Of a stretch of DNA of 64,000 nt, positions 25,629-34,372 are shown one piece after another; position 1 is the stretch's first letter, and each line of letters begins with the position of its first letter. The translations under genes were made by a program, and so were the position numbers. The DNA is from Zunongwangia sp. HGR-M22 (GTDB lineage Bacteria > Bacteroidota > Bacteroidia > Flavobacteriales > Flavobacteriaceae). Location of the stretch: NCBI RefSeq assembly GCF_027594425.1, contig NZ_CP115159.1, forward strand, positions 2,627,001-2,691,000, written 5' to 3'. Below the pieces are notes generated by a model that had not been told where the DNA came from, made no database searches, and was given only the letters and a program-made list of their open reading frames with translations.

Positions 25629-26903
25629 ATGGCGGTAGATTTACTACTCGGGCTTCAATGGGGCGACGAAGGCAAAGGAAAAATTGTTGACGTTTTTACC
25701 TCTAAATATGATATTATTGCACGCTTTCAAGGCGGGCCAAATGCGGGCCACACTTTAGAATTCGACGGGCAAAAACATGTTTTACATACTATCCCATCAG
25801 GAATTTTTCACGACAACACCATCAACCTTGTTGGTAACGGAGTGGTAATTGATCCTGTAATCTTTAAAAAAGAACTGGACAACCTGGCTAAACATAATGT
25901 AGATTATAAATCTAAATTAGTAATTTCCAGAAAAGCCCATCTTATTTTACCAACTCATCGTTTACTAGATGCAGCTTCTGAAGCTTCTAAAGGTAAAGCC
26001 AAGATTGGTTCTACTTTAAAAGGTATTGGTCCAACTTACATGGACAAAACCGGAAGAAATGGTATACGTGTTGGTGATTTAGAATTAGATGATTTTAAAG
26101 ATCGTTATCAAGCACTTGTAGATAAGCATGTAAAAATGATTGATTTTTATGATGCCGATGTGCAATTCGATCTTGCTGAATTAGAAAAAGAATTCTTTGA
26201 GGCTATCAAAACATTAAAATCACTTCAGTTTATCGATAGTGAAGAATTTTTACAACAAGCACAGGCTGAAGGTAAAACCGTTCTTGCTGAAGGTGCTCAA
26301 GGTTCTCTTTTAGATATCGATTTTGGAACTTACCCATATGTAACTTCATCTAATACTACTGCTGCAGGTGCCTGTACAGGACTTGGAGTATCTCCAAGAC
26401 AAATAGGCGAAGCATTTGGTATTTTTAAGGCATACACTACTCGTGTTGGAAGTGGACCATTCCCAACTGAACTTTTTGATGAAGACGGTGAAACAATGGG
26501 ACGTGTTGGTAACGAATTTGGAGCAACAACCGGTAGACGCAGACGTTGTGGATGGTTAGATCTTGTTGCACTAAAATATGCGGTACAAGTTAATGGCATT
26601 ACTCAACTTATCATGATGAAAGGTGATGTTTTAAGTGGATTTAATACGCTGAAAGTTTGTACAGCTTATAAGTATCGCGGAGAAGAAATTAAACATCTTC
26701 CTTATAACATAGAAGAGCAAAATATTTCTCCTATATATACTGAACTAAAAGGTTGGGAAGCCGATTTAACAGGAATGACCGAAGCGTCGCAACTTCCAAA
26801 AGAATTTAACGACTACGTTGATTTCTTAGAGAAAGAATTGAATGTACCAATTTCTGTAGTTTCTGTGGGACCTGATAGAACCCAGACGATACAAAGAAAA
26901 TAA
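25629..26903 (+). CDS. purA: Adenylosuccinate synthase
   Basis: A 424-residue adenylosuccinate synthetase, joining IMP and aspartate with GTP in the first committed step to AMP. Motifs: the P-loop-like LGLQWGDEGKGK with the catalytic Asp, GGPNAGHT, the IMP/Asp loops GIGPTYMDKTGRNGIRVGD, EGAQGSLLDIDFGTYPYVTSSNT, and the GTP-site TTGRRRRCGWLD. Full normal length. It is the third gene of the rel-fur-purA run and ends at a strong terminator. Confidence 0.98.
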   Translation: MAVDLLLGLQWGDEGKGKIVDVFTSKYDIIARFQGGPNAGHTLEFDGQKHVLHTIPSGIFHDNTINLVGNGVVIDPVIFKKELDNLAKHNVDYKSKLVISRKAHLILPTHRLLDAASEASKGKAKIGSTLKGIGPTYMDKTGRNGIRVGDLELDDFKDRYQALVDKHVKMIDFYDADVQFDLAELEKEFFEAIKTLKSLQFIDSEEFLQQAQAEGKTVLAEGAQGSLLDIDFGTYPYVTSSNTTAAGACTGLGVSPRQIGEAFGIFKAYTTRVGSGPFPTELFDEDGETMGRVGNEFGATTGRRRRCGWLDLVALKYAVQVNGITQLIMMKGDVLSGFNTLKVCTAYKYRGEEIKHLPYNIEEQNISPIYTELKGWEADLTGMTEASQLPKEFNDYVDFLEKELNVPISVVSVGPDRTQTIQRK

Positions 26904-26932
26904 CAATCGAAATTATCGATTTTTGGATATAA

Positions 26933-26962
26933 AAAAAAGGCTGTTTTTCAACAGCCTTTTTT
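26933..26962. terminator. Bidirectional terminator between purA and the ferritin-like pair
   Basis: 13-bp inverted repeat AAAAAAGGCTGTT / AACAGCCTTTTTT with a 4-nt loop and long A and T flanks, suited to stop transcription from both convergent sides. Confidence 0.85.
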
Positions 26963-26986
26963 TTATATAATTTTTTCAAAAGATTA

Positions 26987-27847
26987 CTAATCTTCTTCTG
27001 GTACAATGAATGTTCCTGCAATTGCATTTACTTCTCCCATCGTTAATGGTTCATCAAAAGCTGCACTTACAGCTGCATCGCCACCAAAGTCATTAAACAT
27101 TCCAGAAAGATCAACTCCTCCTTGCACTAAATTAGCTTCTGAATTTGGAGTACCATCTTCATCTGTATCTACGCCTTGATAGATTCCTGCAAATGGTGCT
27201 GGCAATGTATTTTCAGCATTAACGATCCAACCTTTTTCTCCTCTCATCCTTCTTACCTGTGAAGCATGACGAGCTTCAATTGAGTGAATCTGTAAAGCAT
27301 ACTTCAATAGATCATTACTATTAATAAGTGCGCCCGCCTGTCCCTTGTAGGCTCTTACACCAGTATCTTCAAATCCTTGTGCTAATGCCATAAATGTTGC
27401 ATAATTGCTAAAAGTATCAAGTGCTAAACCACCTGGAGCTCCAGTAAAATCGAAAGAGGGTTCCGGAATAGCATCTTCTCCTAAAGCACCAACAAGAAAG
27501 TCTACATGATCATCCTCATGCTTAGAGATTTGACCAAAAACATCTCTATCTGCTTCGGGTATTAATCCATTTGTATCTAGAGCCATTTGATAGAAATTTC
27601 TTTCTAAATACTCTAAAGTTAGGGCGAAATTAAGTACATCTGTCGGAGAGGCTTGAAATGCAGCGGAAGCCATATTCATTGTAGCAGCTTTTGTTTTATT
27701 GCTAGTTGCTGCTAAACCAAATGGAATTGATGCTAAAGCTGCACCTTTTCCTAAATTTTTCATTCGATTAAAGGTATCTTTCCTCGAACCTTTTGCATTA
27801 AGAACGTCCTCATTGGACAATTTATCTAATAATTTTAATAAACTCAT
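26987..27847 (-). CDS. Exported ferritin-like domain protein (second of pair)
   Basis: A 286-residue protein with a ferritin-like four-helix bundle (Ferritin_2/DUF4439-like). A hydrophobic alanine-rich segment at about residues 33-55 may be an export signal, although it is preceded by an unusually long polar N terminus. Helical ligand motifs are seen: LTLEYLERNFYQMAL, ISKHEDDHVDFLV, QGFEDTGVRAYKGQ and IHSIEARHASQVRRMRGEKGW, giving the E...ExxH pattern of a diiron site. The start lies 24 nt after its paralogue's stop, so they form an operon. Iron storage, oxidase or structural roles are all possible. Confidence 0.8.
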   Translation of the reverse strand: MSLLKLLDKLSNEDVLNAKGSRKDTFNRMKNLGKGAALASIPFGLAATSNKTKAATMNMASAAFQASPTDVLNFALTLEYLERNFYQMALDTNGLIPEADRDVFGQISKHEDDHVDFLVGALGEDAIPEPSFDFTGAPGGLALDTFSNYATFMALAQGFEDTGVRAYKGQAGALINSNDLLKYALQIHSIEARHASQVRRMRGEKGWIVNAENTLPAPFAGIYQGVDTDEDGTPNSEANLVQGGVDLSGMFNDFGGDAAVSAAFDEPLTMGEVNAIAGTFIVPEED

Positions 27848-27871
27848 AATTTTGTTTTTTTAGTTTGGTGA

Positions 27872-28642
27872 TTACTCAGTTGGTAAATTATCAGCAGTAA
27901 ATGATGTTTGAACAACACCTAATCCTACTACAGCAGAAAGTACATCACCTGGAGGTGTCGCCTTATCGTATGCTGCTTCAGAATCACCAATACTAACTAA
28001 TACACCATCTCTTGCAAAAGCAGTAGAACCTGGATCTAATAAATCTGCGATTGCGGATGCATGTCTTGCTTCTACCGATACGATTTTACCAGCCAACAAT
28101 AAATAATTAGGATTTTCTATTAAATTACCTGCTCCATTGTAAGCGCTTACACCGGTATCTTCTAATAATTGGGCTGTGGTAAGTACAGAATTTCTATCAG
28201 AAAAATCCACTGCTTCAGAAAAATCAAATTCTAATTCAGGCAATGTCATCTCCTCACCCGCAGCAGCAGTAATTGCTGTTTTGAAAAATTCTCTATGGAT
28301 AACTTCATGATTTCTCAAATCGGTTAAAATTTCTTTTTCGTTGTCTTCTGCTCCACTAAAATAAGAACCGTTCAAAACTTCATTATAAAATGCTGCTTCC
28401 AATTGCTCTAAAGCATATGCATAATTTAAAATACCAACATCACCGCTACCTAGATCAAAAACTTCTGGATCTGGGTCTGGGTCTGGCTCCTCTCCCCCAG
28501 GATTAAAATCATCATCTTCGCTACATGCGTATAATAATGTTGATCCCGCAAAGGCTAAACCACTCATCTTAATAAATCTTCTTCTCGAATTCCCAGGTCC
28601 CTTATTGTCCTGAAAATCCACTTTTACAACTGGTTTTTTCAT
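27872..28642 (-). CDS. Exported ferritin-like lipoprotein with Tat-like signal
   Basis: A 256-residue ferritin-like protein. The N terminus has a twin-arginine-like motif (SRRRFIKMSG) followed by a hydrophobic stretch and a lipobox-like LLYACSED, so it may be exported folded through Tat and lipidated. After an Asp/Pro-rich spacer (PDPDPDPEVFD) come the four helices with YALEQLEAAFYNEV, LRNHEVIHREFF, LLEDTGVSAYNGA and IVSVEARHASAIADLL, carrying the Glu/ExxH diiron ligands. First gene of a two-gene unit; a possible ECF-type promoter lies upstream. Confidence 0.82.
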   Translation of the reverse strand: MKKPVVKVDFQDNKGPGNSRRRFIKMSGLAFAGSTLLYACSEDDDFNPGGEEPDPDPDPEVFDLGSGDVGILNYAYALEQLEAAFYNEVLNGSYFSGAEDNEKEILTDLRNHEVIHREFFKTAITAAAGEEMTLPELEFDFSEAVDFSDRNSVLTTAQLLEDTGVSAYNGAGNLIENPNYLLLAGKIVSVEARHASAIADLLDPGSTAFARDGVLVSIGDSEAAYDKATPPGDVLSAVVGLGVVQTSFTADNLPTE

Positions 28643-28669
28643 AATTTAATTTTATTAGTTATGCTAAAC

Positions 28670-28695
28670 TTACGGAGGAGTTTGGCTTATGGTTT
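28670..28695 (-). promoter_or_regulatory. Possible ECF-type promoter of the ferritin-like operon
   Basis: On the minus strand AAACC (28695-28691) and CGTAA (28674-28670) are separated by 16 nt, matching the general AAC / CGT layout of group IV sigma promoters, 27 nt upstream of the start. Weak support from one sequence. Confidence 0.3.
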
Positions 28696-28880
28696 TTCTA
28701 AAAGAGTTAATATTTTATTAAACTGAAAATTTAAAACTTAAAAAATCCCAATTTTTAGAATATTTCACTACTCATTAAGTAATAATTTAGCAATGTTTAG
28801 CGTTGAAAATTTTCAATTTATCAGTTTCAAACCTTGTAATTATCAATTCAAGTCTTTTAAAACTATCTCATGAATTTCGC

Positions 28881-28888
28881 TATTTTTG
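28881..28888 (+). promoter_or_regulatory. -7 box for the OstA-like gene
   Basis: TATTTTTG, a full match to TAnnTTTG, ends 12 nt before the ATG at 28901, giving a very short leader. Confidence 0.45.
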
Positions 28889-28900
28889 CATAAACTTTTA

Positions 28901-30712
28901 ATGTTGAAAAATTTCCTTCTTACCATATTTTTTCTTTTTAGCCTTATCCCATCCTACGCTCAGGAAACTGGTCGTAAAATTGATTATGAAAACGATAGGC
29001 AATATCGCGATGAAGAAAAATACCCTGGTGCCTTAGTAATGAGCAAAGTAACCAATCAGGTACATTTCACTCATCAGGGGATCGAAGTATGGTGTAACAA
29101 TGCTGTTTTCTATGAAAGCGATAACTTTTTTAAGGCATACGGTGAAGTCCGTATGAAACAGGGAGACACCGTTAATATGAGTAGTGATTATGCTGAATAT
29201 AATGGCAACACTCAATTTGCTTTTGCCAGTGGCCAAGTAAAAATGAAGAGACCGCAGACTACTTTAGAAACAGACACCCTATTTTTTGACCGATTAAAGC
29301 AAGAGGCTTACTATCGCAGTGGAGGAAAAGTAACCGATACCGCAAGTGTTCTTACCAGTACTATAGGAAGATATTATTTTGAAGAAGATAAATATACTTT
29401 CTTATTAGATGTTAAAATTACAAATCCAGATTATATCGTAAATTCAGATCATATTGATTTTTATTCTGATAGTGGTCACGCTTACCTCTACGGGCCTTCT
29501 ACGATCGAAGGTGAAGAAAGCACCGTATATTGCGAACGTGGCTTCTACGACACCCGCGGTGACACTGGATACTTTGTAAAGAACTCAAAAATAGATTATG
29601 ATAATCGAACGGTATTAGGTGATAGCTTGTATTTTGACAGGAATACCAGTTTTGCTTCAGCAACAAATAATATCGAAGTTATCGATACGACTAATAATAG
29701 CAAAGTCACCGGTCATTACGCCGAGGTCTATAGAGAAAAAGATTCTGTAATAATAACCAAATGGCCAGTTGCTGCCTCACTTCAGGATCAGGATTCGGCA
29801 TTTATACACAGCGACACTTTACTAGTTACCGGCAAACCTGAGGATAGAATTATTCGAGGATTTTATGATGTTCGGTTATATAAAACTGACATGAGTGGTA
29901 AAAGTGATTCTATTTATGTAAATCAAAAACAAGGACTAACCAGACTTATTAATATCAATCCCGGAGAAAATAGCGCTACTAGTGTAAAAAGAAATCCTGT
30001 ATTATGGTCGGGCTTAAGTCAGATGACGGGAGATACTATTGAAATTTTAAGCAATAAAGAAACAGAGCAATTAGATAGTCTTAAAGTTTTTAAAAATGCT
30101 TTTCTAATTAACAAAGATAGTATAGAAGGCTATAATCAAATTAAGGGGCAAGAATTAATTGGTTTGTTCGAAAATAACGAACTATACCGTGTAGATATCG
30201 ATAAAAACACGGAAACGCTTTACTATAGCCGATCCGAAAACAAAGATCTTATTGGTATTAACAAAACACTTTCTAGCCGTATTGAAGTCTTTTTTAAAGA
30301 ACAACAAATCCAAGATGTTTATTATTATAAAACTGTAGAAGGTACTTTAAAACCTGAAGAAAAAGTTCCCCAAAATACCAGAGAATTGCAAGGTTTTAAT
30401 TGGCGAGGCGACGAAAGACTATTGAAAAAGCAGGATTTATTTAAAGGGAAAGAGTTGCCCAATTTGGTTCGAATTCAAGGTATACCACTGCCTTCCCAGG
30501 CAGAAGACTTTTTTGATGAACGTGAGGATGGTGACATGCTACTCAACGAAAACTCCAGATTGAAACCAGAGGACTTAAAAGATAAAGTACAGGATTCTAT
30601 TCCATCCCTTAAAAATTTGACACCCCAACGTGTTCAAATAAAAACTGAAGAATCAGAAGATAAAAAAGCAGATAGCTTAAAAACAAAAAAATTGCCTACT
30701 ACAATTGAATAA
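28901..30712 (+). CDS. OstA-like protein (LptA/LptD N-terminal-type beta-jellyroll)
   Basis: A 603-residue exported protein (signal peptide ending in PSYAQE). The mature part consists of repeating short beta strands typical of the OstA/LptA jellyroll, with the pattern 'VNMSSDYAEYNG... ASGQVKMK... TDTLFFDR', which in LptA/LptD forms the bridge carrying lipopolysaccharide across the periplasm. No beta-barrel is present, so it would be a periplasmic LptA-like component rather than LptD itself. The C-terminal about 100 residues are charged. ATG 28901 is preferred over TTG 28886. The aminotransferase gene overlaps its end by 8 nt. Confidence 0.85.
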   Translation: MLKNFLLTIFFLFSLIPSYAQETGRKIDYENDRQYRDEEKYPGALVMSKVTNQVHFTHQGIEVWCNNAVFYESDNFFKAYGEVRMKQGDTVNMSSDYAEYNGNTQFAFASGQVKMKRPQTTLETDTLFFDRLKQEAYYRSGGKVTDTASVLTSTIGRYYFEEDKYTFLLDVKITNPDYIVNSDHIDFYSDSGHAYLYGPSTIEGEESTVYCERGFYDTRGDTGYFVKNSKIDYDNRTVLGDSLYFDRNTSFASATNNIEVIDTTNNSKVTGHYAEVYREKDSVIITKWPVAASLQDQDSAFIHSDTLLVTGKPEDRIIRGFYDVRLYKTDMSGKSDSIYVNQKQGLTRLININPGENSATSVKRNPVLWSGLSQMTGDTIEILSNKETEQLDSLKVFKNAFLINKDSIEGYNQIKGQELIGLFENNELYRVDIDKNTETLYYSRSENKDLIGINKTLSSRIEVFFKEQQIQDVYYYKTVEGTLKPEEKVPQNTRELQGFNWRGDERLLKKQDLFKGKELPNLVRIQGIPLPSQAEDFFDEREDGDMLLNENSRLKPEDLKDKVQDSIPSLKNLTPQRVQIKTEESEDKKADSLKTKKLPTTIE

Positions 30713-31892
30713 AGATTTTTTAAAATATCAGGCGCAAACTACACCCCATCCTTTGGGGTTAGAAGTAATAAAAGCTGAAGGCTCTTACATTTTCACCTTA
30801 GATGGACAGAAACATTTGGATTTTGTGGCGGGTGTTTCCGCTACAAGTTTGGGGCACTGCCATCCTGAAGTCATTAAAGCGATAAAAGAACAAGCTGACA
30901 AATATTTGCACGTAATGGTTTACGGCGAATATTCACAAGCTCCTGCGGTAGCATTCTCTAAGTTACTTGCCGATAATCTTCCGCAGCCATTAAAAAAAGT
31001 TTATTTAGTAAATTCTGGCACCGAAGCTATCGAAGGCTCCCTAAAACTTGCACGAAGAGCAACAGGAAGAACTCAATTAATTGCAGCCAAGAGCGCTTAC
31101 CACGGTAACACCATGGGATCGCTGAGTTTAATGAATTTTGAAGAACGCCAGAAACCATTTAGACCTTTAATTGGCGATATCGACTTTATTGAATTCAATA
31201 ATGAGCAAGATTTAAACGAAATTACAGAAAAAACAGCCGCAGTTATTTTAGAAACCATTCAGGGAGGCGGTGGATTTATTCAGCCAAAAGATCAATATTT
31301 AAAAAAAGTAAAATCACGTTGCGAAAAAGTTGGCGCCTTATTGATTTTGGATGAAATTCAGCCTGGTTTTGGCAGGACGGGAAAATTATTCGGCTTTCAA
31401 AATTACGACGTCGTTCCAGATATCATGGCAATTGGTAAGGGAATGGGCGGTGGTTTACCGGTAGGAGCTTTTGTAGCTTCAGAAAAATTGATGGATTTAC
31501 TTTCAGACAATCCAAAAATGGGGCATATTACCACATTTGGTGGCAATCCATTGATTGCAGCAGCCTGTCATGCCACGCTAAAAACGATTCTGGAAACTGA
31601 ATTAATGGCAGCAACCTTAGAAAAAGAAAAACGCTTTAGAGAATTATTAGTTCATCCATTAATTTCAGAAATAAGAGGAAAGGGATTAATGCTCGCGGCC
31701 ATTGTAAAATCTGAAGAAATTGCCAATAAGATCATCCTAGATTGCAAAGAAAAAGGACTTATTTTATTCTGGCTGTTATTCGAGAAAAAAGCGTTAAGAA
31801 TCACTCCGCCACTCACAATTTCTATGGAAGAAATTGAAGAAGGATGTGGCATTATAATTGAAGCTCTAAATAAAATAAAAACTAAAGCTTAA
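30705..31892 (+). CDS. Class III PLP-dependent aminotransferase
   Basis: A 395-residue class III (omega-type) aminotransferase, the group that includes acetylornithine, ornithine and 4-aminobutyrate transaminases. Seen: SGTEAIEGSLKLARRATGR near the PLP phosphate site, AYHGNTMGSLSL, ILDEIQPGFGRTGKLF with the PLP-binding Asp, and the Schiff-base lysine in AIGKGMGGGLPVGAF (about residue 246). The exact amino donor is not clear. The start is TTG and overlaps the OstA-like gene by 8 nt, so the genes are coupled in expression though not obviously in function. Confidence 0.9.
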   Translation: MNKDFLKYQAQTTPHPLGLEVIKAEGSYIFTLDGQKHLDFVAGVSATSLGHCHPEVIKAIKEQADKYLHVMVYGEYSQAPAVAFSKLLADNLPQPLKKVYLVNSGTEAIEGSLKLARRATGRTQLIAAKSAYHGNTMGSLSLMNFEERQKPFRPLIGDIDFIEFNNEQDLNEITEKTAAVILETIQGGGGFIQPKDQYLKKVKSRCEKVGALLILDEIQPGFGRTGKLFGFQNYDVVPDIMAIGKGMGGGLPVGAFVASEKLMDLLSDNPKMGHITTFGGNPLIAAACHATLKTILETELMAATLEKEKRFRELLVHPLISEIRGKGLMLAAIVKSEEIANKIILDCKEKGLILFWLLFEKKALRITPPLTISMEEIEEGCGIIIEALNKIKTKA

Positions 31893-31992
31893 GTTGTTGA
31901 TTACTTTGTTAACAACAATTGAAGCATCTACACTCGCTGGGTTAAATCCTTTTTTAACTTTAGTAATGTAGGAACCACGTAACAACTTGCTT

Positions 31993-33390
31993 ATGCAGTT
32001 AAGTCATAACGAAGATAACAATTTCTCACTTTCACGTTTCGAATCGATGCTAAAGACTAATGATGTGCTTTTTTTCGATTCCAACGAATTCGAAAATATT
32101 ATTCATCATTATTTAGAAATCGGAAAAATTAATCTGGCGAAGAAAGCAGTAAAATTGGGACTTTCTCAACATCCTTCATCTATAAATTTAAAACTTCTTA
32201 AAGTTGAAATTCTGGTTTTTGAAGATAAATTAGATTTAGCAGATGGGCTCTTAGCCGAAGTTCAGGATTTAGAGGCGAATAACGAGGAGGTTTATATTCA
32301 GAAAGCGCAAATCTTTTCTAAGCGAGATGAGCATCAGCAAGCAATTAAAGTGCTGGAACTTGCTCTTGAAGTTACCGAAGACTTGGCAGAAATCTACTCT
32401 ATGATTGGAATGGAATATTTATTCCTTGAAGATTTCCAAAATGCGAAGATTAACTTCATGAATTGTTTAGAAGCAGATGAAGAAGACTATTCTGCACTAT
32501 ACAATGTGATGTATTGTTTTGATTTTCTGGGAGAAAGCGAAGAAGCTATAGAATATCTTAATATGTATTTAGATAAAAATCCATACTGTGAGGTAGCTTG
32601 GCATCAGGTTGGTAAACAATATTTCGATTTAAAAGATTATAAAAAAGCACTGGCAGCCTTTGATTTTGCGATTATAAGTGATGAATTTTTTATAGGTGCC
32701 TACTTAGAAAAAGGGAAGGTTTTAGAAAAGCTCAAACGCTATCCTGAAGCCATTGAGAGCTATAATGTAACCCTCGAGCTAGACGATCCCACTTCTTTCG
32801 CTTATCTGAGAATAGGAAAGTGTTTTGAACAACTTGGAAATGATAAACTTGCCATTGTTAATTACGAAAAAACGGTTCACGAAGATCCTCTTTTAGATAA
32901 AGGATGGATTGCGATTACCGATTTTTATATCAAGAAGAAAAACTTTAAAAAAGCATTGTACTACATCAATAAGGCAATAAATATTGATGAAGAAAATGTA
33001 TTGTACTGGAAACGCTATGCCAGAATCAATAACCGATTAAACCTGAACAGAGAAGCTGAAAGAGGTTATCGAAAAAGCTTAGATTTAGGAAATTATGAAC
33101 TTGAAACCTGGATAAGAAGATGTGATATTCTTATTAATCTGGGAGAATGGGAATCTGCTGTTCAAAACCTTTTACAAGCAAACGAATTCTATCCCGGAAT
33201 TGCGGAGATTGAGTATCGTTTAAGCGGTTTATATTTTATGCTGAATAATGCCGAATTGGCTTATAAACATTTAGAAAGTGGATTAAAGGCTGACGCTGAA
33301 TATTATATTATAATAGAAGAACTTTTTCCAGAAATTTTTAAACGCAAAAGCGTTAAACAATTAATAGATTCTTACCAAAAGCCTTCATAG
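31993..33390 (+). CDS. Tetratricopeptide repeat protein
   Basis: A 465-residue soluble protein made almost entirely of TPR units (about 34 residues each; for example EIYSMIGMEYLFLEDFQNAK and EVAWHQVGKQYFDLKDYKKA). No signal peptide is visible, so it should be cytoplasmic. TPR solenoids bind other proteins; the partner is unknown. I take the start at ATG 31993, 6 nt inside a longer TTG frame. The spacer before it is about 100 nt, and the DUF368 pair follows after 37 nt. Confidence 0.88.
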   Translation: MQLSHNEDNNFSLSRFESMLKTNDVLFFDSNEFENIIHHYLEIGKINLAKKAVKLGLSQHPSSINLKLLKVEILVFEDKLDLADGLLAEVQDLEANNEEVYIQKAQIFSKRDEHQQAIKVLELALEVTEDLAEIYSMIGMEYLFLEDFQNAKINFMNCLEADEEDYSALYNVMYCFDFLGESEEAIEYLNMYLDKNPYCEVAWHQVGKQYFDLKDYKKALAAFDFAIISDEFFIGAYLEKGKVLEKLKRYPEAIESYNVTLELDDPTSFAYLRIGKCFEQLGNDKLAIVNYEKTVHEDPLLDKGWIAITDFYIKKKNFKKALYYINKAINIDEENVLYWKRYARINNRLNLNREAERGYRKSLDLGNYELETWIRRCDILINLGEWESAVQNLLQANEFYPGIAEIEYRLSGLYFMLNNAELAYKHLESGLKADAEYYIIIEELFPEIFKRKSVKQLIDSYQKPS

Positions 33391-33427
33391 TAATTTCCTA
33401 ACTTTGGCCAAATCTAATTTTTAGGAC

Positions 33428-34372
33428 ATGCAAAGAAGCTTTAAAGAATATTTAAGCGTTACACTAAAAGGTATGGCCATGGGTGCCGCAGATGTTGTGC
33501 CTGGAGTTTCTGGTGGAACTATCGCTTTTATCTCTGGGATTTACGAAGAATTGATCTCTACCATAAGCGGAGTTGATCTTTCTCTTTTAAAAACCTGGAA
33601 AAACGAAGGTTTTAAAGCGATGTGGAATCAGCTTAACGGTGGGTTTATCGTTTCTTTATTTCTAGGAATCTTAATTAGCGTTTTTACTTTAATGCGATTG
33701 GCTAATTATTTATTAGATAATCACCCTGTACTAATTTGGTCCTTCTTCTTTGGTCTTGTTTTGGCTAGCATTTGGTATGTGGGTAAGCAAATTCCTAACT
33801 GGAATTATAAAATCGTGCTAGCCGTTATCATTGGTGCTGCGACAGCCCTATATGTCACTTCGCTACCTCCTATGGGAAGTTCAGAAAGCACTTTTTTCAT
33901 GTTTATTGCGGGAGCAATTGCTGTTTGTGCCATGATTTTACCAGGAATATCTGGTGCTTTTATATTAGTATTACTTGGCGCGTATCGCCCGGTAACCGAT
34001 GCTGCACACAACTTCGATATTAAAACATTAGCAATAGTTGGCGTAGGTGCCATTTTTGGTTTGCTTAGCTTTTCTAAAATATTAAAATGGTTATTTACTA
34101 ATTATACTAGTCTAACCTTAGCTGTATTAACCGGTTTTATAGCGGGATCTCTGAATAAGATATGGCCGTGGAAAAAAGTTCTGGAAGTAGCCCGATTTAA
34201 TGATAAAGAAATTCCCATAAGTGAAACTTCAGTACTGCCATGGAATTTTGAGGGGGATCCACAACTACTTTTTTCAATTGTCCTCATGTTAGCAGGATTC
34301 GGACTCATTTTTCTTTTGGAAAGTTTAGCAGGCAATAGCAATAAACCTGAAGAGGCTAATGCAACAAACTAG
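33428..34372 (+). CDS. DUF368 membrane protein (PopT-type polyprenyl-phosphate transporter candidate), copy 1
   Basis: A 314-residue integral membrane protein with about eight hydrophobic segments. The DUF368 signature GMAMGAADVVPGVSGGTIAFI is at the N terminus, and a second related loop, CAMILPGISGAFILVLLGAY, lies mid-protein; the two inverted-repeat-like PGxSG loops are typical. Members of this family (PopT) were identified as undecaprenyl-phosphate flippases that recycle the cell-wall lipid carrier. A second copy follows with a 14-nt overlap. The function is inferred from the family only. Confidence 0.9.
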   Translation: MQRSFKEYLSVTLKGMAMGAADVVPGVSGGTIAFISGIYEELISTISGVDLSLLKTWKNEGFKAMWNQLNGGFIVSLFLGILISVFTLMRLANYLLDNHPVLIWSFFFGLVLASIWYVGKQIPNWNYKIVLAVIIGAATALYVTSLPPMGSSESTFFMFIAGAIAVCAMILPGISGAFILVLLGAYRPVTDAAHNFDIKTLAIVGVGAIFGLLSFSKILKWLFTNYTSLTLAVLTGFIAGSLNKIWPWKKVLEVARFNDKEIPISETSVLPWNFEGDPQLLFSIVLMLAGFGLIFLLESLAGNSNKPEEANATN

